Of a stretch of 64,000 nucleotides of DNA, positions 45,496 through 56,341 are shown in pieces. Position 1 is the stretch's first letter. Every line of letters starts with the position of its first letter. A program made the position numbers and the translations under genes. The notes below the pieces were generated by a model, which saw only the letters and a program-made list of their open reading frames with translations, was not told where the DNA came from and searched no databases. The stretch is from Choanephora cucurbitarum (Eukaryota > Mucoromycota > Mucoromycetes > Mucorales > Choanephoraceae): the NCBI GenBank assembly GCA_025331435.1, contig JAIWNI010000040.1, positions 124,001 to 188,000 of the forward strand, written 5' to 3'.

Positions 45496-47865
45496 ATGCA
45501 ACGATTAAAAGCTATTCAACAACAACTAACACCTGAACAACACTATGCTGAAGCCATAGAGTAAAATGAGACATATCACATAGCATGAATGACAACTAAT
45601 CACTTTTTTGTAATAAAGCCCTATAGCCAGCATGAAGGAAGAAAGAGCCAAAGCAGCTTTTCAGATTAGAGAATTAACTTATCTCTTAGATGGTGGTGAA
45701 AGAAATACACGGGTAAGATACATGGCTTATGTCTAAAAAAAACTCAATGATACTGATATTATTATGATAAGTTGAAAGAACAATTCATGTTGGAATTTGA
45801 AAGAGATCCTTTATTTCGAATGGATGATATCTTTGATATCTCAAAAGATGAATTACGTGAGAGAACAATGGAAAAAGTAAGTAGAGATTGTTTAGAGCAC
45901 AATGAAAGGGGGAGAGAAATCAACGCTTTTTTATTGGTTAGTTTCGTAGTCTGATTCATCACCTATCAAATGAATCCATTGATATCTTTCGAAAGCGTAT
46001 GGAATGTGTGTCCATGATTGACCCTGGATTCTGGACTCGTTTTGGTGTACATTGTAGGTAGACTTTTATAGAATGGACCCATAGAAACTTAAAGATACAA
46101 AGATGGTTTGTTTGTAGGAGCACTTCAGAGTAATGCTACCTCAGGTCAATTAGGCTATTGGTTTCAAAAGGGTGCTCTATCATTAGGTGGTATGATTGGC
46201 TGCTTTGCCATGACTGAATTAGGTCATGGATCCAATGTGCCTGGATTAGAGACTACAGCCACATTTGATGCTGCAGCTGATCAATTTGTGCTTCATACAC
46301 CTTCTTTGACAGCAACCAAATGGTGGATTGGTGGTGCTGCTCATTCAGCCACTCATGCTGCCGTCTTTGCTCAGTTGATTGTGCAAGGGAAAAGGTATGG
46401 TACTAAATGCTTTGTGGTCCCTCTACGTGACCCTACCACCTACCATACACTGCCTGGTATTACCATTGGTGATCTAGGTAAAAAGATGGGTCGAGATGGG
46501 ATTGATAATGGCTACATTCAATTCACTCATGTCCGTATCCCGCGTGGTTACATGTTGATGAAGCATACGCGTGTCTTGCGTTCGGGTCAGGTCATTGAAC
46601 CTAAACTTCAACAATTAACCTATGGTGCTCTCTTGCAAGGTCGTGTAGCCATGGTAGTCGATAGTGGCAATGTATCCAAAAAGGCCTTGACCATTGCCAT
46701 TCGTTATGCTGCCGTTCGTCGTCAATTCTCCAGTGCTCAATCGAACATTGAAACCAAGTTATTAGATTACCCTATTCATCAACACCGATTGATGCCCCTG
46801 TTGGCACAGACATTTGCTATGTTATTTACGGGCACAGAGATGACCTCCATGTATTTAGAGATGATGCAGCGTCTAGAGAATGCTAAACCAGGTGATAAGG
46901 ATCTGAATCAAGTGCTGGAGATGCTAAAGGAAACACACTCTACCAGTGCTGGTCTCAAAGCATTCTGTACTTGGAATTGCCTGAACACCATCGATCAATC
47001 TAGACAGGCCTGTGGTGGTCATGGTTACTCTGCCTATACTGGCTTGGCTAATATGTATCAAGATTTCGCTGTTCAGTGCACTTGGGAAGGTGATAATACC
47101 ATCCTAGCACTTCAGTTGGGTCGATATCTTGTCAGTAGTTATCGTGAAGCAAGACAGGATAACAAGGTATTACCACCTGGCATAGACTATCTCAACAAAC
47201 AACACAGGATAGATGTCCAATGTACGGCTGATGCTGATAGTGAAGCATGGGATGATCTGTCTATCATTCGAGAGGGTTGGCATGTGGTCTGTGCTCATGC
47301 TGTCCATGCTGCCACACTTGAATTCGAAAAGGGCCTTGAATCAGGTCTCTGTATGGATGATGCCTATGAACAATGTTCTAAATCTAGATTGTATGCAGCT
47401 AAGCTTCATTCCTATGCCTATCTCTTTAACCGATTTGCAGATGCTGTTCTCAAATTGCAGCAAGGGGAATTACGCGAGGTATTGATGCAGGTCTGCTTGT
47501 TGTATGGCTATTATTCTATTGAGGAGAATGCTGGTGCTTTCTTGTTGTATGAATACTTTAAGCCTCCACAGATGCAGCGTGTTCGACGCGAATTGGACAA
47601 GCTATGTGAGTTGGTGCGACATCAAGCCATTCCTTTAGTGGATGGATTCAATTTGACAGACTATATGATCAACAGTCCTTTAGGCCGTGCTGATGGCAAT
47701 GTCTATGTGCACTACTTTAGTCAAGTCAAACAGTCCAATCCTCAAGGACCTCATCCTTATTTCGATCGATTGATCAAGCCTTTGATCAGTCGTTCTCTTA
47801 TAGACCAAGATGAAAGTGATGATGAACAAGCTGGTTTAGAGAGCTTTAGTGATGATGATGAATAA
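45496..47865 (+). CDS. Peroxisomal acyl-CoA oxidase
   Basis: FAD enzyme of the first step of peroxisomal beta-oxidation, producing H2O2. Exons: 45496-45560, 45619-45712, 45772-45876, 45942-46053, 46103-47865; phases fit, 712 residues. Several acceptors are AAG rather than YAG (45618, 45771, 46102), the last confirmed because TAG/GAG gives an in-frame stop. Family motifs: ERAKAAFQIRELTYLLDGG, DPGFWTRFGVHYGLFVGAL, AMTELGHGSNVPGLETTA and CGGHGYSAYTGL. There is no C-terminal PTS1 (ends FSDDDE). Residues 3-11 (RLKAIQQQL) fit the PTS2 consensus [RK][LVI]x5[HQ][LA], so import through Pex7 is likely (inference). Confidence 0.93.
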
Positions 47866-48212
47866 ACTTAGACACATTGTAAAGAGTGTAGTTGACATAG
47901 AGCCTAATCTATTGCTCTTTTCAAACATGAGTGATTGCTTTAATTATAACAAGTCATCAGTGGTAGCTTAAGTAAGACGAGACTTATTAGTTGAGATGCA
48001 AAGGTTGTGTACCATGCTCTAGATGGACCTTGTTTGCCACTTTATGAAAGCATGAGACTATGTCTCTTTAAACTAATGCAGTGAAAGGTAAGTAGAGAGA
48101 AACAAACTCTGGCCAATAGAAAAGCAATAAAGGTATTTTTTTTTCTCTCTTTTTTGACCAAAGCCAAACAGGCATAAGACACCTTTATTTTTATTTATTT
48201 TTTCTATATTTT
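47866..48212. other. Intergenic region, acyl-CoA oxidase to Bro1 gene
   Basis: AT-rich, with a CCAAT box (48113-48117), a T/CT tract (about 48130-48160) and T-rich leader just before the start. No gene was seen. Confidence 0.55.
48113..48117 (+). promoter_or_regulatory. CCAAT box of the Bro1-domain gene
   Basis: CCAAT lies about 97 bp upstream of the start codon. It is a probable HAP/NF-Y site. Confidence 0.4.
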
Positions 48213-50946
48213 ATGTTCTCGCCTTCCTCGCAAAAGTCTTATACTTCGTCTATTGACTCAACCAGTAGTTCAACTGGTGCCACGAATATGCTGGCCCTGT
48301 GGCCTAAAAAGACAGAGAAAATTACCTGGACTCCTTATTTGCGAGAATATATTTCTAACGGTTATGCTGAACACCCAGACTTGTATACAGATGACTTTCG
48401 TGTTCTAGATGAGCTGAGAAACGACTGTATTTATATGGAAGTGAACGAGAAAGCACTTGGTCGATATATCAAGTAATAAGAAGCTATCTCTATTGGAAAG
48501 ACAGAATGATCAATTTCTTTTTTTAGATATTATGCTCAGCTTGTATTTATAAGTGCCAAATTTCCTATTGATGTTTGTATGAATGTAGCAATAGAGAAAA
48601 GAAGACTCATCGTTCTATTATAAGGTTGGCGTTGATTTCCCTTGGTATCTAGCATGTTCTGGAGAGTCTTCTAGAATGGGTAATGATACATTGAATACCT
48701 TTCAATTCATGCAAACTTGACAAAATACTAGTATCACATAGAAACATGAACTATGAAAAGGCATGTATCTTGTACTCTATTGGTGCTGTCTATAGTCAAT
48801 TGGGTATAGCAGAAAACAGATCAAGCACAGAGGGTATTAAGCGAGCATGCAGTTATTTTCAAGTAAAGTCAGTATCTATGATATTATCAGTTTACTTATT
48901 TTTGTTCTATTCAATAGCATGCTGCTGGTTGCTTTCAACATCTATTGGATACAGTAGTACCTGAGATGAGAATAGGTCCAACAGTCGATCTATCTACTTA
49001 TGCATTACAGACATTAATCAACCTGATGCTTGCTCAGGCACAAGAATGTGTTTGGCAAAAGGCAGCCATGGACCAGTTAAGAGACGGCACAATTGCTCGC
49101 TTGGCTCTTCAGGTAGCTAGTTTCTACGAAGCAGCCTACGAACTTGCTTCCAATTCAGCCATTCAAACAGTCTACAGCAAATCGTGGATTGTCCATATGC
49201 AGATCAAAGCACTTCATTTTGAAGCAGCAGCTCAATTTCGTAAATCATGCGAGTGTATCTCACAAGATAAATATGGTCAAGAAGTTGCTCGACTTCAACT
49301 CTCTTCAGACTGCGTTCGACGTGCCTTTGATCTTGCCAAAGCCAATCGATTCCAATCGGCCATCATGAATGATTTGAAATCCTTACAGCAGATTATCAGT
49401 ACCAATCTAGCTCGAGCAGAAAAAGACAATGATATGATTTATCTTGAAACCATACCCTCACCTTCTTCTTTACCCACCATCCTCAAGACACAGATGGTCA
49501 AAGCAACTGCCCCTCCAGAGATCTCAGATCCTGTTTCTCTGATGATGCATGCTGAAAAATCCAACTTGCCTCATCCTTTGATTGGGCTTCCTCTGTTTCA
49601 AAAATTAGTTCCTTTTGCTGTGCATCAGGCTGCTAGTGTCTACGTAGATCGAAAAGAAAGATTGGTGAAAGAAGACATTATATCCAGATTAGAGGAATTA
49701 ACAGGTGTCTATCATAGGTAAGTATCCTTTTTTTTTAAATGAAAGTTGACTCATTGTAGGCTCTAGTTCAATTGAATCATTGGGGTTACCTGCTTTATTA
49801 GCCACCGTAACCAGCAAGACAGGTTTGCCTGATTCAATTCTGAAGCAAGCAGCTGAAGTGAGAAGTGAGGGTGGTTCTCAATCACTCTATGCTATCTGGG
49901 AACAAGTCCAAAAAGCTTCTTCAAGCAATACAGAAATCTTAGAAGAAGCATTCAATGCATTGGATGAAGAGCACGAATCAGATGAAGCCATGCGAGCTAA
50001 ATTTGGTGATAGTATGTATACAAAGTTAGCAGAAGAAGAAAGCTAACCTTTTTATGAATCTAGACTGGAGACGACCTGAATCCAATCGATTGACACAGCA
50101 ATTAGCAGCTCAAGGACAAAAGCATCGACAGACACTTTTGTCTGCTCAAAAAGCTGACTTGATTGTCCGCTCCAAGCTGGACACATGGGCCAATATCATT
50201 GATGTCCTAACCTTGACTCGCGAAGAACTTGAGAACTTCATTCCATCTCTTGATGAAAACGATCAAGGCGAACCAATCAACAGCAGTCAGGACTGTCTCT
50301 TGCGCATCAAGCGATTAGTAGAAGACATGAACCAAAACATGCGTGTTCGAAAAGAACTGATAGAGAAAGCGAAAAGAACTTCCAACGCAGATGATATCTC
50401 GGCTGCCTTACTCAAGAAGGCAGCTGACCTAACGGCCAAATCGCCTATTGTCAAGATTGAGCCAGCTCAGTTTGAAGATATGTTTATAGAAGAATTGAGG
50501 AAATACGATCAATTGATCATGGCAGTAGATCAACAGGATGAACAACAGAGTATGATTTTGAGACAACTGAATGAAGCTTATCATCAGTACCAAGCGAGAT
50601 CGAAGGATATCAACAATAGCCATGGAGCTAAAGCGAAACGAGACAAGGCATTGCAAAATTTGACTCAGGCTTACTATAAATTCAGAGAAATCAAGACTAA
50701 CCTATCTGAGGGACTTAAGTTTTATGGGGAACATGCCAAGGGTTTAATTCAACTGTGCGATACCTGCAAAGACTATGCTGCTCGAAGACAGGCCGAGTCA
50801 GATCAAATGATAAAGTAAGTTCATTCGTTTTTTTTTTAAAAAAAAACAGAAATACCCAGTTTTATTCATTCAATCATATCAGGAGTTTATCTATGGGCAT
50901 CAGCAATATGTCTATCAGTATGCCAGAGAGCCCATCTCGCTGGTAA
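48213..50946 (+). CDS. Bro1-domain protein, PalA/Rim20-like
   Basis: ESCRT-III-binding scaffold; PalA/Rim20 acts in the ambient-pH (PacC/Rim101) pathway, Bro1 in endosomal sorting. Eight exons: 48213-48472, 48527-48572, 48625-48679, 48732-48862, 48918-49717, 49767-50011, 50064-50814, 50883-50946; phases fit, 783 residues. The Bro1 domain spans about 25-400 ([49 protein letters not shown]). The V-shaped helical domain follows (about 420-760), opening [17 protein letters not shown]. No C-terminal Pro-rich YPxL-type tail is seen; the protein ends [12 protein letters not shown]. That short tail and similarity in the Bro1 domain favour PalA/Rim20 over Bro1, but this cannot be settled by eye. Confidence 0.82.
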
Positions 50947-51004
50947 AGAATAATAAAAAGAAAGGAAAGAAAAAAGAAACATTAAGAAAACAGTACCTTT
51001 TTTT

Positions 51005-52487
51005 CTAGTTGTTTTGCCATCGTTCCCATGCTTCATAATAAGCCTATTGATTTTATGATAAGCATAAATAATCACTCGTTTTGTTTTTCTTGTTACCTTA
51101 TATTCATCTGTAGTCATATTCCTCTGATCTTCCTCTTGTACTTCGTTTAAGGGAATCATTTTACCATTCACTGTTTTGTAAGAAAAGTAGTTGTGAGCCA
51201 ACTAGACAGAAGGATAACCTATTTAACTTACCAGACACAAGAGGAACATCCTCATCTTCTTCAAATTCTTCACCTGATCCACTCTGGTGATTTGTTTCTT
51301 CGAATGTTTCAGTAGGCTCATTGTATTCAACTGCTTCACCATTGCCATTACTACTGTTGTTGTTATAGCTAAGGCTTTCATAATATTTGGCATAGTCTAT
51401 CCTATTACATCAGTCCAATTTGCTTCTAGATGGAAACTGTACAAAACTTACAATCTTCTGTATCAGCATCCATTTCCATTGGTCTGATCTCCTCAAACGC
51501 ATCTTCTTCTTCATGATCATCTGTGGCATGATTGTTATCACCTGTGTTGATTAGACTAGTACCAGAAATAGTGGATTGTTGATGCCAGACAGGCAATGCA
51601 TTTTGTTGTCTTTTTTGCTCTGCTTCTTGCATCTTGGCGCGTCTGGCTGCCTCGTTGTCCATCTGCAGATCCACAATAATATCACCTTGTCCTGCACCTG
51701 TATCTTGAGCAACAGCCAGTTCGAATTCATCTCTGTTACTACCATTGGCTCGACTGCCAGGAGCGTGCTTGTAGATATAAGTAGAAGGAATCACAATTGA
51801 ATCTGTCTGTTTCAATAAGGTAATGATAGGCTGGGATTGTTCTCGAAGACGGGTCAAGGTCTGTTGGCTGCCCTTGACATTCTCTGCATTGTCGTTCTCT
51901 ACTAGTATATGTTCACACTGATCACAATGAAACAGTTGATCGGTCATGTTCACAAGTGAAAGGACATCGAGAGGTGAGAATTGCTTTTCACAGTTTTGGC
52001 AGACGTATCCTTTGTTTTCTGATTCTGTCCTGAGTTTGTCTCGAACGATCGTCTGCATCTTGTACATCTTCCATTTGACGACATCCACAAACTCTTTGTA
52101 GTCAATGTAATAATAAGTCTTTGGCACCATGCGTTGATCTTGTTTTCGAGGTTCCATACGATTGGCCCTTTATTTTTTTTTTTTGTATACATATAAGTGT
52201 CATGTATTCGTGTTTACTTGATGAGACTTACATTTTGATCAATCGATCTTCTTTCAGTTTACCACAAATACGATGGATATCGCGAGGTGTCATCTTTAAA
52301 CTATAAACAAGATCTTCTTCTTTTACACTAAGACACCATGTTAATCAAGTGTCATACTGTATCATTCTCTTTCTTTTTACCCATTGCTGTTTGGTGTTGC
52401 TCCATTTAAAGCATCTATAATAGCAATATATTTGGGCTCGTAGAATGCTCTTGCTATTCTAGCTACAAGTGTCTTTAGCACATCCAT
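51005..52487 (-). CDS. TFA1: TFIIE alpha subunit
   Basis: General transcription factor that recruits and regulates TFIIH at the promoter. Six exons: 52487-52381, 52327-52232, 52167-51452, 51396-51232, 51170-51097, 51043-51005; phases fit, 398 residues. The winged-helix domain opens MDVLKTLVARIARAFYEPK and includes VKEEDLVYSLKMTPRDIHRI and KEDRLIKMANRMEPR. A C4 zinc ribbon is at C124, C127 (YVCQNCEKQF), C149 and C152 (LFHCDQCEH). An acidic C-terminal region (HEEEDAFEEI, GEEFEEDEDVPLV) ends YYEAWERWQNN. It converges with the Bro1 gene with 58 bp between stops. The last exon is only 39 nt. Confidence 0.93.
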
Positions 52488-54452
52488 CGAGAAACAGAAA
52501 AAGAATAAAAAGGTTAAAGGGCAGTTTTTTTTTTTTCAAAAGGTAGTTTTGAGCCGTCCGCTTGTAGCTATAAGTATCCTGCCCAATCATAATTAGAGAC
52601 CAAAGTGTGAAGGAGTCTTAAATCAAACTACAGCTTGTCAATGTGTTTAGAAAAACAGAGACTGGTCTTTTGAAGATCAAGCATATCGCAAGATTAATTG
52701 AGGTCTATAACACTCTATGGTGGTTGAAACTATCAGGCTGTGTATAGTTCAACAGTTTCCTTTTGTTATTGAGGAACTGCATCTGCTTTATTCAATAGAG
52801 TTTTAGTTTAAGCGTTTACTTTCAAGATAAGATAACATCGTAAGCCCTCTTCATCTATCAATATTATCTGAATCGAAAAAAAAAAGACTTTAGTGAAAAA
52901 CTCATCAAATTAATAGCAACTTCATTGCTAAACTTTCTACATAGACATAGGCTATCTACATATACATAAGATTAAATCAAAAGGAACACTGCAATGAATT
53001 TACATGTCTTATAAATGGCAATAATCAACAACAATCAACATCTTCTTCAATCAGGTTGCCAAATTCATGCCTCAGAACCAAAGTCTATCTTGGATTGATT
53101 CAGATGATCAGATTCAACACCTGTATGTCTTAAGAGTATCAGAACATAAGATGTATTGATGATATACATACACAAGAAAGAGAAGAAAGCAATGCTTTTG
53201 TCAAAGTAAACTTTATACAGTGATAAAAGAAAAATATAGTTACAAAGCAAGATTTACCATTCTCTTTGCATTTATGCCAAAATCAGCTTAAAGGTCTACA
53301 GTTATTATTATAACAAGACATTATTTCTTCAAATATAATATTTAGATAGATATGCCTAACATTTCTCAAGAAAACTTGCACTTTACTGATTTGACCACGA
53401 CCTACCAGCCCTTATATTTTGAAGGAAAGTACCTATAATGAACTTCATTGCTATTTACGTAGAAAATTGTATAATAATAATAAGTAGATCAGAAGTCTTC
53501 TTGAAATTTCCAAGCGATAAAAAATAGTAAATCCTCATGAGTGCATCTATAGGCTACCAATACGTTAGTAAAAGTGTACAGAATTAAATGATTCTTATTT
53601 TATTTGATAAAGTGTATTTTTATAGTTATACTATTTTGAAGTTAGAATGTCAGATTCGGACAACAAAGGACCATAGATGTTACACTCACACGTATCATCA
53701 TAACGGGCGAATCTTACATTAAGACGGGTTCCAGTGCATACGATAAACATTTGCATTTTCAGCAAAAAAGGTACTGTTCAAATAAAAGAATGAGTGGATA
53801 TTCAAGCGATTGCAAACATATGTATAGTTACTTATAATCCTATTCTTTGCCATTAATTTTCTGGTCAGCAATTACTAATTTGGTGAGGATGATTCTTAAA
53901 GCTTTAATGTTACCAACCAACAGAGAAAATCAATTTTTTTTTATTAAAGCAAGCCTGTTTCAAGTCAAACCTCCGTTGCGGTGACAAGACTTTGACCTTC
54001 GCTAGGCTACGGTAAATTATCATTGAAATGTCAGTAGCCTGATCAGGATGAATTGAGCCATGGTTTTGAAGTCTCTGACAATAGGGTTATGGCTATGCAC
54101 GAATTGCTGCAACTACTCTAAAGTCTCTACATTGAGGTAAACCACTATCAACACGCTCATAAACTCACACGAAGACAATACAGACGAAGCACCTGCCAAA
54201 ACTGTGACGCTCAAAAAGGCTTTGAGTCTGTAAGGCTATTCTTAAAGTGCTATGTAGAACTTGAGGGATCAAAGGACAACAACGACTGGTTTTGCGTAAG
54301 TGCTTAACTCGCTGATATGAAGAACATCTCATATTGGGCGTTTGTTCATCTGTATTGTTATTCAGTTCAGCAAAATAGTCAACATCCATGGCGTTTGACT
54401 GTTTAGTAAAGTAAAGTAGAATTAGCAAGTCATTCTGAGAGTATAGCTTATC
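52488..54452. other. 2.0-kb AT-rich region left of the repeat island
   Basis: No gene was supported. It includes an inverse CCAAT (52583-52587, about 100 bp upstream of the TFIIE alpha start). The minus-strand frame at 54165-54473 lies where decayed repeat sequence begins. Much of 53900-54450 may be degenerate transposon sequence, unproven. Confidence 0.5.
52583..52587 (-). promoter_or_regulatory. CCAAT box of TFIIE alpha (inverse orientation)
   Basis: CCAAT on the plus strand (ATTGG on the gene strand) lies about 98 bp upstream of the start codon. NF-Y/HAP sites work in either orientation. Function is inferred. Confidence 0.35.
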
Positions 54453-54790
54453 TTGAGAAGACAAGAATTGCAAGGTACGACAGATCGCGCTAAAGGATCT
54501 GGAGGACCTAGAAAACTCATTCCCAGAGATTTGAGGATTCTTAAACGGTTCATTGTGCTCAACAGAAGAGCAAATTTAGCTGAATTGATATCCTCTTTGC
54601 CTGCAAGGTCCACAGGGACACCGTTCGTCATGCTTTGTAGAATGTGTTACATAAGCCGAGTAGCACAGAAGAAGCCATTCTCGAATGCCTTCCACCGAAG
54701 AAAAAGGCACGACTTTGCTAGATAATACAAGCATTGGGCAGTGAAAGACTGGAAGAAGGTGATTTGGGTTTTGCGAAAATTTAAAAATCT
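54453..54790 (+). pseudogene. Tc1/mariner-type transposase fragment
   Basis: A degenerate piece of the N-terminal DNA-binding half of a Tc1-like transposase. Visible blocks: TTDRAKGSGGPRKLIPRD (paired-like HTH entry), ILKRFIVLNRRANLAELISS, SRVAQKKPFSNAFHRRKRHDFA, and after a frame break KDWKKVIWVLRKFK, which resembles the first beta strand of the DDE domain. Frames change at least once near 54722 and the catalytic DDE core is missing. The fragment is therefore inactive. Terminal inverted repeats were not found. Confidence 0.75.
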
Positions 54791-56002
54791 ATCTTATTTT
54801 TTGCACCTGCGCCTGCTACTCCTGCTGCCACTACTTCTACCGCTAGATGCTTCTGCTATATTGACTTTGGACTCCAATTCTACCACAAGCTCATCGAGTG
54901 GTATTGATGTAAATCAAATATTTTTTTTTTATGCCAATAGATACTAAATCTGTGCTTGTTATAGTGGATCCATCATGATTATAATATTACAGCAAGACTT
55001 GGCAATCTCAGAAGACAAGCTATCGCTCTGAAGAGCAGCAACAAGAAGCTGACTGCGGTACAAAAACTGATGCTCAACCATGTCTATTTTGTTTTCTGTC
55101 GAAAACAGAAGTCAGTAACCAAGTTTCTTCCATTTCGAGTGCACAGCTACCTCAATAATTTTCATAAGAATGCCCTGCCTATTGTGCCAAATGTCGCAAA
55201 AGGTTGGGTTGAGAAGCTGAAGCAGATTCAGATCAGCTCTGTTGAAGACACCACAGGTAGTATGGACAACATTACTAAGCTGCTGAAGAGAAAGACTCTG
55301 TCTCTTCTTGTCGAGGCTGATCAGACCAACAATGACACCTTGCTGGTATACGCCAATATTTTGAATGATGTGGTCTTGAACCATAGGAGATGGTGTCAAA
55401 CCGAACTAGCAGAGACCATGTTCATCTCTTTTTTCCGTCACTCATCGCTAACCATACGTTTGGCTCGTTTCATGCTGACATGCTGAAAATTGACATGCAA
55501 GATACGCAAATGAGCAGCTGCTCAATGAAGCCCGACTATCTTGTCTCCCTTCTCTCAGATGAAGGTGAACAACTTGATCTGTTCTGCATGGAAGCCAAGA
55601 CCCCAGAGGGCAATAAAGAAGACACAGACTTCATTAAGCTTGCAAATAGCATGAAGCTCATGGTGGATGAGCTTGTGTCTCGTGGTTGTCCTCTTATTTG
55701 GTAGCTTGCTCTATGGTGACTTGCTACATGGCGCTACCATGATTACATACGAGATGAGGTTGGCTCACAAAGCAACCTATCTCATGAAAGAGATAAGTGT
55801 ACTGCCTATGCCTTGCTCTTTCGAACATCTGGGTCTTCTTCTGCCCATGATCAGCTCAATCATGTATATCAATGAGATGATCGAGAGCAATCAAGAGCTG
55901 ATTGCTGTGCTCAAGGCAGAGAAGAGTCCCCACCCATACCAGCAGCAAGGACATTGGGGATTGCTGCAAGCAGATTATCTCCTTCTTCCTTTCTGTCTCT
56001 GA
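54790..56002 (+). pseudogene. Broken gene with a PD-(D/E)XK-like motif
   Basis: Family not recognised, and probably a repeated lineage-specific gene. A low-complexity Ala/Pro/Thr-Ser segment (54790-54915) is followed by a possible phase-0 intron (GTAAAT at 54910 to TTATAG at 54962). The next frame reads DYNITARLGNLRRQAIALKS (about 54975 onward) to 55430, then a frame shift. The middle piece contains PDYLVSL...CMEAKTPEG (Pro-Asp at 55531-55536; Glu-Ala-Lys at 55591-55599), spaced as in PD-(D/E)XK nucleases. A second shift occurs near 55690, after which ATYLMKEISVLPMPCSFEHL continues to the stop at 56002. At least two compensating frameshifts make it non-functional as read. The nuclease interpretation rests only on this motif. 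Confidence 0.5.
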
Positions 56003-56341
56003 TTCTTCTGCTTTTTTCTTTCTCTCTGTCTCTCTTTATATATATATCAATGCTGTTCTTCCTTTTTTTTTGTACATAAAATAGTTTATAGTATTATTCA
56101 AAGACAAGAATACAAAAGTAAGCTTTTTTTTTTGGGAAGGGAAAAGTACCAGTATCAAGCAGAGAGCTTTCCTCATGCTACAGAAAATCCATCTTTTGGG
56201 ATAACGAAAAACAAGGTTTGATAACAGAGGGAGGAAAAAAAAGGAAGGAAGGAAGAGGAGGGTAACTTATTCATTAGGGTTGTGTTTGCGTTTTTTGTTC
56301 TAAGAAATATATAAATAGATAAAAAGAAAAAAAAATTAAAG
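56003..56341. other. Intergenic region, repeat island to carboxylesterase
   Basis: AT-rich with CT and T-runs (about 56020-56070, 56125-56132) and A-rich stretches. No gene was seen. Confidence 0.55.
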
